Of a stretch of 64,000 bases of DNA, positions 52,512 to 64,000 are shown one piece after another. The position numbers and the translations under genes are program-made. Positions within the stretch are counted from its first letter, which is position 1; each line of letters opens with the position of its first letter. Source of the DNA: Phoronis australis (taxonomy: Eukaryota; Phoronida; Phoronidae); contig NMRA01000235.1 of assembly GCA_002633005.1 (NCBI GenBank), positions 326,823 through 390,822 on the forward strand, in the 5' to 3' direction. The notes beneath the pieces were generated by a model. That model was not told the DNA's origin, did not search any database, and was given only the letters and a program-made list of their open reading frames with translations.

Positions 52512-53464
52512 GCGTGCCTGAATAGCAAGTAACTGTCATGACTGACAGTCAGCGAAGTCTTTACCACGCAGGTTGTGACTACATTCAGTGTTACTGATAC
52601 GAAGATGCTTTGCAACACTTGGCAAAGATATATGGAAAACATGAGGATATGATTAGTTTAAAATTTGACACATCACAACTTTATCACGTTAAAGGAGTAT
52701 ATGTGAAATAGCGGGTGTACCCATTGACATAAAACAAATTTAATTAAAGGGATGTCTTATCTTAATTTTGAGAATAGCTCTTTTTGTCCCGTATCATATA
52801 TGTATTGGCGGCATGATGGAAGTTTACAAAATGGAGCTTTTCAAATATCCAATGACTTCTACGAACGTCTCACAATTAGAACACTTTTCAGGGCAAGGTC
52901 TAATCTTTTTATTAAATCGAACCCGAAATTTTTCGTCAATTTCTATTCTTAGACTACTTTTATGCTAAATTAAGACTTTAGCTACAGCATGATTTAGGCT
53001 CGGGTGCACGCTGACTTCCATGGAGAACATTCTAAGCTTAGTTTGCACACTGGCTTACAGTGTACATACATGGACATGGACATCTTTCTACGCCTGGTAT
53101 GCACTTGGTGATCCAAGCATTGCGACTAAAACTTTCAGTCTGAACACGAAATTTTATGGTTTTAATCGAAATCCCGGGATTTTACTCGAGTTAATAACCT
53201 GAATTTAGCGCACATCACATGCGAACATGATCAAGAACTAATTTGCATTAACCATGATACTCTTGTCAATTGTCTCGATTCACTCAAAAGAGCAGCAGAC
53301 AACGCCAAAAATAATATCGAACTTAATTTCAAGTACGAATATTAGACCCGGCTCCCGAACCAGTCCGTGGGTTGATTGTTTGAATTTCAAAGTTTAAATT
53401 AATCAGATCGTAAAAAAAGTACACATGATTCCAATTGCAACTTAAACTCATTACACAAGTTAAA

Positions 53465-53735
53465 ATCTGTGCATATAGGCATACAACTATCCTGTGTGGG
53501 TGTTGGGACCGTGGGTGTGTGCATGTAGGCATACAGTGTACATCTAACCTGTGCGAGTGTTGGTCAGCGTGGTCCTGTACATCTAGACATACATCTAACC
53601 TGTGCGAGAGTTGGCAGCGGGGTCCTGTGCATGTCGGCATACATCTAACATCTAACCTGTGCTAGTATTTGGGACCGGAGCTCTGTACATGTACATGTAC
53701 AGTAGGCATACATCTAATCTGTTTGAGTGTTCGAA
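53465..53735 (+). repeat. Imperfect 55-65-bp tandem repeat, about 5 copies
   Basis: Units share GGCATACATCTAACCTGTG followed by GAGTGTTGG and TGTGCATGT. Copies differ in length and sequence. Antisense and sense ORFs across it are artefacts of the repetition. Confidence 0.8.
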
Positions 53736-54656
53736 CCGGTTATAGATGGCATAGATAGTTCAATGAAATTGAATTGGATACACGGTGTTATGTCAATAAG
53801 ACATGGACAAAACATTGTTAATTTCAAAATTGTGTGAAATGATAGCATGTAATGGTTAGTTAACGTGGTTTGAATGTAAAAGAACTCCATATTCCATGGT
53901 TTTAATTGTTTGTTTCATTTTGGTCTCCTTGTGATCAAGCGGGTACTGCTCGGGTAATGTTTAGAAAACCCCGTTATTTTCTTAGTGTTGAGTGGATGCG
54001 GTTGAAATTAAAGTTTTATATTTTACTCCGATATATTCAATTGATATAACGCAAACAGTTTTCAATTTTGTAGCTTTACATGAGAATAAAAACGAAGAGC
54101 ACCCCTCGGGGTAGGGGGAGACATGCCTGTGGGCATGGGAGTGTCGGCTACATACGGACACATCAGTGTCATCGTATAGGACTGCACTGAGTATCGGTTT
54201 ACTAAGTAAAGCAGATCTATGGTTAGATTGAATCCGTGGACCATTTGTTTATGGATAACACATAATAAAATTGGTTCACTTGTGATTGTAAGCGTGTTGA
54301 GAATCAGAGAAGTCCACTAATTCAGCGACATATTCTCTTCACTGTCTTCAAAAAAGAAATGCATGGACCGACATTCATTTGTTCACGTCAAGATGAATTT
54401 TGGTCGGTCCAACTATGCATAAAGTTAGACATTTCTTCACAAGAAGAGACGGTGTTATACTAGTAAATTTCCACAGCAGAGGGAGTCTAATATCAATCTT
54501 CAAACACGCCATGGGCTTGCTGTGACCTTGATAGGCATTGACTGTTAGACAGCAGTGCCTAATGTACGCCTAACAAGTTATGTTGTAACCAGTGACACCG
54601 TCACAATAAACTGAACTTGTAATGTAAAATAGTAAAACTATATAAAATATCCCCAC

Positions 54657-54683
54657 GTTTCGAGCGTAGCGCTCTTTGTCAAA
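54657..54683 (-). other. Hammerhead-like motif in element remnant
   Basis: The minus strand reads TTTGACAAA, then the 5-bp stem GAGCG-CTA-CGCTC, then GAAAC. The stem followed by GAAA matches stem II plus GAAA of the hammerhead core. The upstream core TTGACAA differs from CTGAnGA at two positions, so self-cleavage is unlikely. It is probably a decayed end of a Penelope-like or related element. Confidence 0.3.
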
Positions 54684-55302
54684 GGTGTGCTACAGACTGC
54701 TGAGTACATGTGGATGGATCTAAAATAAAATGGCACTGGGGACCACATAGTGACATACAATAGACAACGTGAACAATATGAACAATACAGCAACAACCAG
54801 TGGGGTAGACCTACATGTACGTATGACGAGAGAGATAAAGAGTAACCCGCCAATCAGAGACATACGACATACGTATACTGGAGTATATTCACTATAGACT
54901 TGTAGTGAGAAAAAATAGAAAAATAGCCAGTGATCCTTCAAAATAGCAGTTGAATAAAACAGTTTTTAAAACAAATTGGGAGTCCGTGCTTTGCTTCCGT
55001 TTTGAAATTGAAAGAGATGTGTGTCTTTTGTACCCTGCTTGGTATTCCCTGTACACATAGACGAATCAAAACGTGAATTCGTCCCTAAATTTCTCGTTTC
55101 GGGATGTTATCTTAGGGAAGATTTTAAAACCTAGTCTTTTGAATTTAAAATTAATTAATTTATCAAAGTCGCGAGGGACTGAATCAGCAATAAATCTGGG
55201 TAATACCGAACAATCTAGACCATGATTAAGGCAATTGACTGATATAAAATAGGGTCTCAGCTCGGTAATTACTCAAACAAAACTTACAAAGAACTGCCAT
55301 TA

Positions 55303-55428
55303 TATCACCCCTGTAGACGACGCCGTGATAAGTCCGATTCTAGAACCTACGGTAGTCATGCGCAATATCACTCCTGTAGACGACGCCATCATAAGTCCGA
55401 TTCTAGAACCTACAGTAGTCATGCGCAA
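55303..55428 (+). repeat. 63-bp tandem duplication
   Basis: Two adjacent units, each starting TATCAC(C/T)CCTGTAGACGAC and ending TAGTCATGCGCAA, differ at about four positions. Non-coding. Confidence 0.92.
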
Positions 55429-56580
55429 TAACCAATTGAAAAATCTTTCAAAGCCCAGACATTCCACCTATTTTGCCTAACGGTAAGTGCATGTACACGT
55501 AGTCTAATTAAGAAATTTATTTCTGTGTTAGAAGGTAAGCTGTATGTGTTGGATGGTAAGCTGTAGGTGCTTTGTTTAATGATAAGCATGATTTATTGAG
55601 TATTACAAATTCAAAATACATGGTCTACAAAATCGCAGGTAATTAAACAACAACAGATGTTCAGTAACTTAATCTCAGACTCCAGTAATATGTGAGCGTG
55701 TTCATCTGTGGAGGAGCAATTTTCATTTAGATGGAATTTTCACAATGAAATAAATAACTAAAAGTGAATAATAGTCGGTAAACGATCGACACGGGTTTTA
55801 CCTAGATGTCCCCAAAATCACGCATAAAATTGATTATTCTGTTTTGAATGACCATATACTAAGCTGACCTTACTCAATGCGCTAAGAGTGTACTCTTATG
55901 CACATGATCTATATCGTCGAAAAAACATAACAAACGAGTGATTTAACGGACTCTGATCCATCCGATACAGAATATAGTTCATATTATTTAAGCCTGATTC
56001 ACGTGTGATGTCATAGTGATGACATAGAATTCTAGCAAACTGATTTCTCTCTGACTAGAGCGAAAACATATCTCCAGGACAGCTAGCTAGCCGGGCTCAC
56101 GAGACGTTGAAACATATAAATCACAGGACATGTTCAAGACCAAACAGAGGTAAATGAATTTCTCAAAATTTTAATTCGCCGGTTCAGTAAGATACACCGC
56201 GGCAATGTTGGTTTACCTGGTAAATAACTTATTTACAACATAGAATCCGACTTCACCTAGCAGTTTTTCATGTCTTAAAACGTTTGCGAACGGGTACACC
56301 ACCAACAAACACAGAAAACAATGGTACTTGTATAATACAATGTTTCGTGCTAAACACAGACGATAGAGAATGCACTTTCGAAATCACATGTCACCTTGTT
56401 ACACAGACTGATGCTTGATTTTTGAATTATAAGTTAATTTTACAGCAATAGATTAAATTTCGGTATAAGTGTATTAAGGGATTTGAAACTAACGTGTACA
56501 TATTAAAGACGGAATTGGTTGGTAATTTTTCCTATGACGTCCGCGATGAGTGCACTTAATTCAATCGGAATTAATTATTA

Positions 56581-56729
56581 TTACATTATCAGTTGTATAG
56601 TCATGAAGTTCTTCGTCCACACGATACCGTGGGACTTTGAATTTGCATGGAACTCAAAGTAATGTTTCGGTGACCATGAAGGAACTGGAGCATTTATTTC
56701 CAATAATTGAAACAGTGATGGACCAGCTC
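56581..56729 (-). CDS. Weak candidate terminal exon of an unknown gene
   Basis: On the minus strand, TTCATTTCTTAG is a fair acceptor. It is followed by a 48-codon open frame (GPSLFQLLEINAPVPSWSPK, then HYFEFHANSK) with protein-like composition and a TAA stop. I recognise no family and find no partner exon. A chance ORF or a mobile-element piece is equally possible; a GGCGGCGC repeat lies directly beside it. Confidence 0.2.
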
Positions 56730-56807
56730 CTAAGAAATGAACATTTGGACTACTTAGCGTAACTATGAAAGTCGGGCTCACCTCGTGTTTACCATGGCAA
56801 AATTTCA

Positions 56808-56945
56808 TGGGTGGCGCACAAAAGGTGGCTATAGCCCCCAGCCCCTAAGTCCGCCGCCTATGTGACCAAGGGTGGTGCAGCACTGAAATAAGCGGGGGGG
56901 GCGCTATTGCCTCCTCACTTCTTCAGTGCTGCGCCGCCCATGAAA
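56808..56945. repeat. Two adjacent copies of the GGCGGCGC-ended palindromic repeat
   Basis: The first (about 56808-56862) has GGGTGGCGCAC, GGCTATAGCCCCCAGCCCC and CCGCCGCCTATG. The second (about 56870-56940) starts GGGTGGTGCAGCACTGAAATAA and ends TTCAGTGCTGCGCCGCCCATG. Together they resemble the repeats at 25993 and 26896, in nested or head-to-tail order. Confidence 0.6.
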
Positions 56946-57195
56946 AAGTGATTTTTGGTTTTGTAAAGAATTGTCTCTTATTCCTTGAGACCAAAAAATC
57001 TTCAAAGTAACAAACAAGCTGACAATAATGTGTAAAGGATTTTCTTCCCTAGCTTTCAAATTATTTTCTCTTAATAAGGTGCTGTGAAAATGTACACGTT
57101 AGCAGTGACATCTACAGATACATTTTCCCAAATAGAGCAAGCTTATTCATCACATTTTCTTGTTTCAAACTATTTCTTGTTCTCTCCACTCTGTT

Positions 57196-57251
57196 AGACG
57201 TACTCACAGCAATTGATACTGGAATCTACAAGAAAGTTCTCAAATACCCTG
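57196..57251 (+). CDS. Weak candidate internal exon
   Basis: A pyrimidine-rich tract and CTGTTAG precede 56 bp that read VLTAIDTGIYKKVLKYPV, followed by GTAAGC. Splice signals and composition look exon-like. However, no family is recognised and no neighbouring exon was found. Treat as speculative. Confidence 0.2.
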
Positions 57252-59340
57252 TTGTAAGCAAATTAGCGATCATCACTGGCCTGACCTCATGCATGTAGTT
57301 CACTTCAACCAAGTGCTATATAATCCTCGAGAAAACAAATACAACAATCCAATCATACTTCTAGAAACCAGTCTACTCCCAGCAGGTGACATCCCAGGAT
57401 GCTAGTTTTGACATTGATGCGCGATAAAGAGGCGTCTTCTAAGTTGAGAAAAGTGCCGTGGGGCCCAATGGCAGTTTAATCGAACGTCGTCAATTCGGTC
57501 GGAGCTAAAATGGTTGTTATGAACCCTTTTGAGTCGGACCAATTACTGCTAAGAAATTGGCATCAACTTGTTCTTTAGTCAAACTGGGGATTCGACAGAT
57601 CTCGCAGTTTGTTAGTGCCCGAAGTCACGCTCTACATCTTGGCTGGCTTGTCAACGCGTACCACGGCTCGTCAAACAGGGTCTTGAGGTAAATGAATATC
57701 GTGTCATCACAAACCCAGAAATCACTTCTCATCAGAGTAAGGAACTGATTGAGACCAACTTTGTAGCAGTACGTGACTTAGATAAAATGGCCGACAGTTT
57801 GATAAGTTACAACTGTTGTATCCGTTCGGCTGGTACTTTACTTGTATTACTAATTGAATATTTCCAGTCATTTCATGCATTATTTATGTACAGTTGTGTT
57901 TTTTACGTATTTTATTATTTTCACTGTTTTGCTTGATGCAGTGTAATTTCTTGTCCATTGGCATATGTACAATGTAAGTATAGTTGGTACTATCAACTTA
58001 TTTTGATGGTACCGTTTCATAGTTTCACAAAAATCAGCTGTGTTGTTGTCTGAATATCAGTAAATGATTAACGTGTGTGAATATTGTGACTCGGTTGTAA
58101 TATTATCTATATTGTAAGAACAAGTGTACTGGCCATAGACCTCTGTCGTGTGATTTCCATTAACTCAATGACTTCCTATATCAAACTCGTTCCTGGGGCC
58201 GCTCAGAGCTACTGATATCATTCGTAAATCATTGTTAACATAGTACTTAACTGATAATCAGACATTATGTAAAACATTGTGACAGAGACACCAATGTAAA
58301 CAAGATTAAAATGAAGTTATGACATGTTTTATTTATATAAGGGAACTGATATTTTGTTACGAATAAAATTTTGTTACAAATAAAGGCAGGCTACGGGTAT
58401 TGGAAATCTAGCAGGATCTAGGGAACAGAACAATAAACATTGAGATTCATTGACCTAATCTGAATTATATCGCAGAACTGTTAGGGAAACTTGGAGTTGA
58501 ACACATTGGCAACTTGCAGTCACATTTACATGATCAGATAACATACACAAAACTGACTTTTGTCCGCCGGGGGAGGGGGAGGGTTTTTTCTGCAGTGATC
58601 AAAAGACCACTGAGCGATGTTGTATATACGACTGCATGCTAGGCAATCGTAAATACCGAGCAAAATAAACTAGTTTAAAAATGTAGGTATACGTGTACGA
58701 GTGGATACAGCAAAGAACATGCGATGAATATTCTTTCGGTTGTAACAATTCAAACGACGAGTTTAGTGCTGAAGCTTTTACAAACGCTTTCATTCGGAAA
58801 CAGACCTTACCCCAACTAAACCACAAGTTAAGTTCACCACATGGAGACGGGGTGCACGATCAGCCCTCCTCCCCGCCTTCTGCCATACTTGCCTGTGTTG
58901 CGACCAAGATGTACATTTGTGTGCCATGAATGGGCTGATCACTCCTTAAAATATAACACTTTATTTTGTTTTTAAAGTTCCGTTAACTTTTAAAAGATGC
59001 TCTACGTTTTACGCGCAGCTGCATGAGAAGAAAATCCAGATCAAAGTTTACATGTACATATCAGTTCAACACACACGATAGTGATAATTGGAATTGCTTC
59101 ATACATGTACGTCAGTTTTATCACCGAAATCAGTAAATGTAGATATTTTATTCCACTTCAATACCACGAATAGTTTCAATACAATTTTTCACCAAAAATC
59201 AAGCCAATGGTAAGTGCAACCTGATCAGACCAGTTTAATGATTAACTGCAATTTTGTTAACAATTGCATCGTACTTTTGTGCGACGTACATGTGCATGTA
59301 TAGCAGATCAATTTAATTTCTGGTTAATAGAATTGCCAGT

Positions 59341-59348
59341 TGTGTGCG

Positions 59349-59380
<32 letters not shown>

Positions 59381-59405
59381 CGTGTGTGTGTGTGTGTGCG
59401 TGTGT
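59341..59405 (+). repeat. (GT)n microsatellite interrupted by GC
   Basis: GTGTGCGTGTGTG-type dinucleotide run of about 65 bp. Confidence 0.95.
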
Positions 59406-59565
59406 ACACTAACGAAGGACGAAGGGAGAGGTGGCGAATGGAACATATCTATTACGCCTTATTTCATTAAGAGTCGACATTGAAGAATCGGCCAATCTCT
59501 ATTTTCTCCGATTTGAAAATATACAATGCATTAGAAGCTTACTTCCCATGAAAAGTAAAAGGGAG

Positions 59566-59724
59566 CTATGATACATGTATATTGTACATCCAGCAGTATG
59601 ATACATGTATATTGTGCATCCAGCAGTATGATACATGTATATTGTACATCCAGCAGTATGATACATGTATATTGTACATCCAGCAGTATGATACATGTAT
59701 ATTGTGCATCCAGCATTATGATGC
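59566..59724 (+). repeat. 30-bp minisatellite, about 5 copies
   Basis: The unit contains TATGATACATGTATATTG followed by (T/G)ACATCCAGCAG or GCATCCAGCAG. The unit length is a multiple of three, so several frames stay open on both strands and give Ile/Tyr/Cys repeat peptides. I regard these as artefacts. Confidence 0.95.
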
Positions 59725-62356
59725 AGAAGCGTGCATCCACTTGAGCAGAGCATATCAGATTTCGAGCAAAATAGGAATGAAAATAAACTGGTCTTCGACG
59801 TGCAATTGGACTGACTCGTTATACAACAAGTCTAAACAGCTCATTTCCATGTCTTTTTATGGTCTTGCTCACACTAAAAGTTTTATCAGGTGAACATAAT
59901 TGAGCGCAGACTGCTTTCCTTATCAGTTGAGCAGACGATGACAATATAATGTTGACGCTCGTAAATCCACTTATATGCATAGTGAACCATTTTTTAATGA
60001 TTCATACACCGGTTTCGTTTTTATGTTCTACATTTGTTGAAGACGTGTAGTTTTTAAAAGGGAACTTCATATGTTGACAGGCTTATAAGCACTTGACGAC
60101 CCTGTTCGCAAAGCTCGATTAATTCGTGTTTGCACCTGGAAACCACGTTGAATGATTATCGTTTACCGAAATGAAATCTTTGGCTGACGCCTACGGATAA
60201 TAACTCATAATTGTGCTCGTGGTGTATGAACTAGCGAATGGATTGGTAAATATAGAAATCAAAAAATGTATTTGATATTAAAAATGATTTGGAATTAGAT
60301 TCAGAGTACAAAGATAAGAAAGACCCCTGAACCAGGTGTTCTGTGGTTTCCATGCACTGATAGGATTAACACTGTGCGTTTGAAGAGACGGTACCACTCT
60401 CATGTTTGACCAGAATGTTCACTAAGTCACGGCCCCAGCATGCTTGTACATGTTTATATCCAAATCCCGTAACGGTACACGATGTTTTTGAGGTAGGATT
60501 AGCTGTTATGGGGACTTGTGGCAAGAATGAAACATCGATAAAATATATCTGAAGTCGTAGACTTGGAGGAGTTCTTGACTGATAAGCAGAAGCGTCTTCA
60601 CTTAGTGATCTGGTGGTGGCCACATACTACGATAGGCTGCGCAAAAGTATAAGTTAAAGAGCTGTGTTTTTCATAGCAATTGACTATTGTACCTGATACG
60701 AGAGCAATCTCTCAGTACACATTTTAATCGACATACACGTAAATATTCCAATGAATCAAAGCAAGCCTCGTGTTGTAATCCATAAAAATCTAAGTTTCAG
60801 TTCATAATTTGATTTTTCTCGGTATCCACTTTTTCACAGTTAATTTTACTGCTTTGAGCAACCTTGACACATAAAATACCTGTAGATAAAGGTGATGGCA
60901 ATTCAAGCAAGGCACTAGGTACATTTCTTTGAAGGTGAAGCCGATGAGAGAAACATTTGTAAAACACTTCCATTGACCGCCGGTAAAACACAATACGTAA
61001 TGAGAGGTAAAACAAAATGATAAGGTATGCTTCGTTGTATGTTACAGTTACACATTGTCACTTTGACAAGGTTGATGACATGGTCCGTCCATTTACATAT
61101 GACTGTCACTGCATCTGGTAGATTTTACCGAACTTGGAAGCTTAGACAAACCTCTTGCGCTAAAAACAGCGACTTGGTAGAAGTTACGTGACGGTTTTGT
61201 GCGTAGCTTTTAATTATTTATTAATGTAATTTACATGCGCAGTAAAAAGTCACCACTTCGACAATGTCGATGGAGCTACACCTGTCGAGATTTTACCGAG
61301 ATTTAGCCAAAACTGAAACGCGTCCCAGTCAAAAATAAATGGATATTTAGCCCGGTTTTATGCGCCAAGACTTTTGTCGAACTTCGACATTGTTCATATT
61401 ATTTTGAAGACGTAGGCCTACGTGTACGTGTCCAGTTTCAGCTTCAGAAACACGTAGCCAGTCAGCCAGCAGGGTAAAGGTGCAGCAGGGTTACTTGCAC
61501 AGCTGACGTCGGGTGACTGCAGGCGTGTTGTTTCACAATACCTTAAATCAATAAATTTCTACTAAACTTGCTGAATTTTAATACGTTCAATTATTGACAA
61601 TTGTGCGGACCGTGAAATGGCTCACAACACCCCGATCGTGAGATGACGCTAACTCAACAATTACGATCAATATCCGGTATTTTAACAGTTATTATACTAT
61701 ATGCAGCGTTTAATACCTCCTAGATTCAGCTCAGGTGTGGTCAGAGTTCTTCTATCGTAGGGTCGTCTTGTCTCAACTACGTTTTTTGTTATTGGGATCC
61801 GAATAACAAGCCTGTGTGTACACTCAAGCAACACCGTATAGCGCGACTTTGGGGTATGTAGTCTCGCAGACAATTCATAATCCTAGACCACTACTCAGTA
61901 TGTACTTGTATGTCTTCCTCGAAAACCTTGTTAACCAGTGATACTATCTAGCATTCGTGTCTATAAACACAGAGTGGTTCATTTCGCCGCTACTCAACAT
62001 TCATGGGAATGAAAGGTGACAAACTTTTCCAGAATAGACTCGGAATTGTTTTGTTTAGTCTTTAAACTATAAAATTTAACTCAACAGGATTATATTTTCT
62101 GAAAGTAGTAACTAAGTCTGTGAAATTTGATTTTTGACTTGATACCAATCTGCACCTAATTGATCATGTCTTTGGAAAATTTAGTAAGAATTCATAACAA
62201 ACAACAGGATACATGAAATTTCATATGAGATGACCTTTCAAAATAAAATCTCATGTTTTGATTGTTTTCTAAATTAACGGTTCGCTTTAGTTTTATGCTA
62301 CATGTACATTATAAAAACTTTCGGTAGCCGCTAATGCAAAAGTGGAACATTTAGAA

Positions 62357-62417
62357 ACAGTCCATGACAGCACTTTAGAGCACAGTCCCTGACAGCACTT
62401 TGGAGCACAGTCCATGA
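62357..62417 (+). repeat. 25-bp tandem repeat, about 2.5 copies
   Basis: The unit ACAGTCCATGACAGCACTTT followed by (A/G)GAGC. Non-coding. Confidence 0.85.
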
Positions 62418-63799
62418 TGCGTATCTGTCAGTTTCGTGGGAATTCGATCAGCTATTTACTGACACACGATGTCCCCAGTTTGGCCATAATTAGACATTTT
62501 TCTAGGATCCTTGAATATTTTGTTATCTTCAGCGGGTGCTTAGATTTCCTCAAAAATCAGCTTTTTACGATTTCCCATTGATTGACATGTGTCAGTCTCG
62601 TTCGAATAACTCCATATTCTCCAACAATATTTACCTAAGAAGGCTCTTTTGGTTATTGTGTTTTTTATGAATTTCACAAATAGTGGGTTCAACCTCTTCA
62701 AACTTCGATGTTGGTTAACCCTATTGGTTTATTTCAAAAGGATTTCACATTTTTGGCTGTCTGGGCTTTGTATTCTGACGCTGTTGTGATTCAAATGGAC
62801 ATAATTTTTGATTTTACATAAACCATTCTATTACAAGTTGACTTCTATAAACGGGGCAAAGGAGTACCAAATAGAGGCTCTTATGAAAAGGGAACCCTTA
62901 ATATAATTTTAAATACGAGAACTAGGCAACAAGAGATGCCTGAGAGTGCCCTCGTCCTAGGGCCTAATGCGGTCGCCACAAATTCATTCCAACCTGTACA
63001 AATTATTGGGGGAGACGTGCCCCCGCCACAGCCCTTCTACTTCCCACGGTCCTGATTATACCACCATGTATGCCGTTGGGAATAATTTAAAATGTATTTT
63101 GACGAGCTTTCGCGTTCCATACTTTTTTGAAGCCAACTAACCTATGCACATTTGTGTGCCACTCAAAATATCCACACATATTTCTTTTCCACAAAAATTC
63201 GCCACTCATTAGGGACATACACTTCTTTGTTCATGAATTTCCGTGATAAATGCCCGGGCAAATCGCGCGCCATATGTGTAACGTTAACAGCTGCAGAATG
63301 TAGGTCAAGGTGCTTGGTCAAGATTCTCCATTCTCCAAATTTCCCTGCTGAATTTCAACTTCTTACTTGCAAGAAGTTAAGGTTTAAGAAAAAACACGGC
63401 TGAGGAAAAATGGGTCAAGGGGTCAAAAACTGACAAATACTTCTCTCCAAACAGATTAAACAATCGCGCAGATGATGTTCGTAGATCAGATCTTGAAAAG
63501 TCTCGCCAACCAAAGCAGGTGCCAATACTTAATGAAATTGGTTAGCGTTAGCTGAATTCAGCTGTGGCTCAAAAAGGATTGAATGCACGAGTCAGCTGTC
63601 TCTCACTAGCGCAGCCATTTTAGGTTTTGGTCACAACCAAAAATAAAAGTTCTTATTAACTTAGAGTTTGAAAATATTCGAAAATGCGTTCAATGATAAT
63701 TATTTTGACTGAAAACTAATCCTTAAAATCCGTTGCGAAAATGTTAAACCCAAATGGACCATATCGGGATTTTCCGAAGATAGTCCACCCGATGAAACG

Positions 63800-63846
63800 C
63801 CCATGGACGTTTATTCGGAAAATTATGCCGAATAAATGCCCATGGG
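63800..63846. repeat. Inverted repeat hairpin
   Basis: CCCATGGACGTTTATTCGG is followed after about 8 bp by CCGAATAAATGCCCATGGG, a 19-bp stem with two mismatches. A further TTTATTCGGAAAAT copy lies at about 63900. It could be part of a fold-back element. Confidence 0.75.
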
Positions 63847-64000
63847 AATTTAATTTGGTGTTACAACTTTTGGTGTCAAGTGTCCAGATAGTGGGGTGTT
63901 TATTCGGAAAATCTTCTCCTAATAATCCACTCATGAGCTTCAACCTTTTGTCACAAATTCACTTTTGTGGACCATTTATCATTTATAAAAGCGAACAGGG

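Larger units (their letters stand above)
45721..64000. other. Gene-poor region without a recognised gene
   Basis: No domain-bearing coding sequence was found in the last 18 kb. It contains a LINE 3' end inserted in a low-complexity array, copies of two dispersed repeats, several mini- and microsatellites, a hammerhead-like motif on the minus strand and two weak exon candidates (near 56.6 and 57.2 kb). Stretches 49.5-52.2, 60-62.3 and 62.5-63.7 kb show nothing I can annotate. Confidence 0.5.

Noticed and set aside
59499-59893. Cys/Tyr/Ile repeat ORFs on both strands
   Set aside because: Artefacts of the 30-bp minisatellite, whose unit has no stop in several frames.
60366-60623. 85-codon minus-strand ORF beginning MATTRSLSED
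   Set aside because: Reasonable composition, but no homology, promoter or partner exon could be seen.

Overview
This window is metazoan nuclear DNA. Genes are split by canonical gt..ag introns, coding sequence is sparse (four recognisable genes in 64 kb), and the spaces between are AT-rich and full of tandem repeats and retroelement debris. The gene content points to a marine invertebrate: a sorbitol dehydrogenase, an intronless RING/B-box/NHL TRIM gene, an alpha-tocopherol-transfer-protein-like CRAL-TRIO gene and a ZNF474-like C2HC finger gene. So do the repeats: many TACATGTA motifs, a Penelope-like element, L1/Tx1-like LINEs and a Ty3/Gypsy element. I would guess a cephalochordate such as amphioxus, or a similar deuterostome or lophotrochozoan, but the sequence alone does not decide it. 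It is a draft assembly, with N runs at 440-442, 10267 and 37020-37035.

Layout. 1-944: no recognised coding sequence, a hAT-like remnant. 945-7319 (+): seven exons of sorbitol dehydrogenase lacking only the N-terminal exon; its introns carry degenerate copies of an exon end, a 39/43-bp tandem repeat and a 17-bp minisatellite, and a 14-bp minisatellite follows the stop. 8-13.3 kb: no gene; three copies of a short inverted-repeat element. 13373-15349 (-): single-exon TRIM-NHL gene. 15.4-20.9 kb: no convincing gene, one candidate divergent first exon. 20880-33377 (+): six-exon CRAL-TRIO gene whose last intron holds a complete antisense Ty3/Gypsy element with identical 168-bp LTRs and a 5-bp target duplication. 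33.4-40.7 kb: a decayed LINE, a Penelope-like reverse transcriptase running into an assembly gap, one member of a hairpin-rich repeat pair. 40689-45720 (+): four-exon ZNF474-like gene with eight C2HC fingers. 45.7-64 kb: no recognised gene; LINE 3' end, dispersed repeats, minisatellites and two weak exon candidates.

The four genes show no sign of being functionally linked: polyol metabolism, ubiquitin ligation or RNA regulation, lipid transfer, and a poorly characterised finger protein. I do not see a clearly new biological system. The best items for follow-up are the complete, apparently young Gypsy insertion, the cysteine lobe kept in sorbitol dehydrogenase but lost in the vertebrate enzyme, the serial decayed copies of an exon end, the eight-finger ZNF474-like expansion, and two hammerhead-ribozyme-like motifs.
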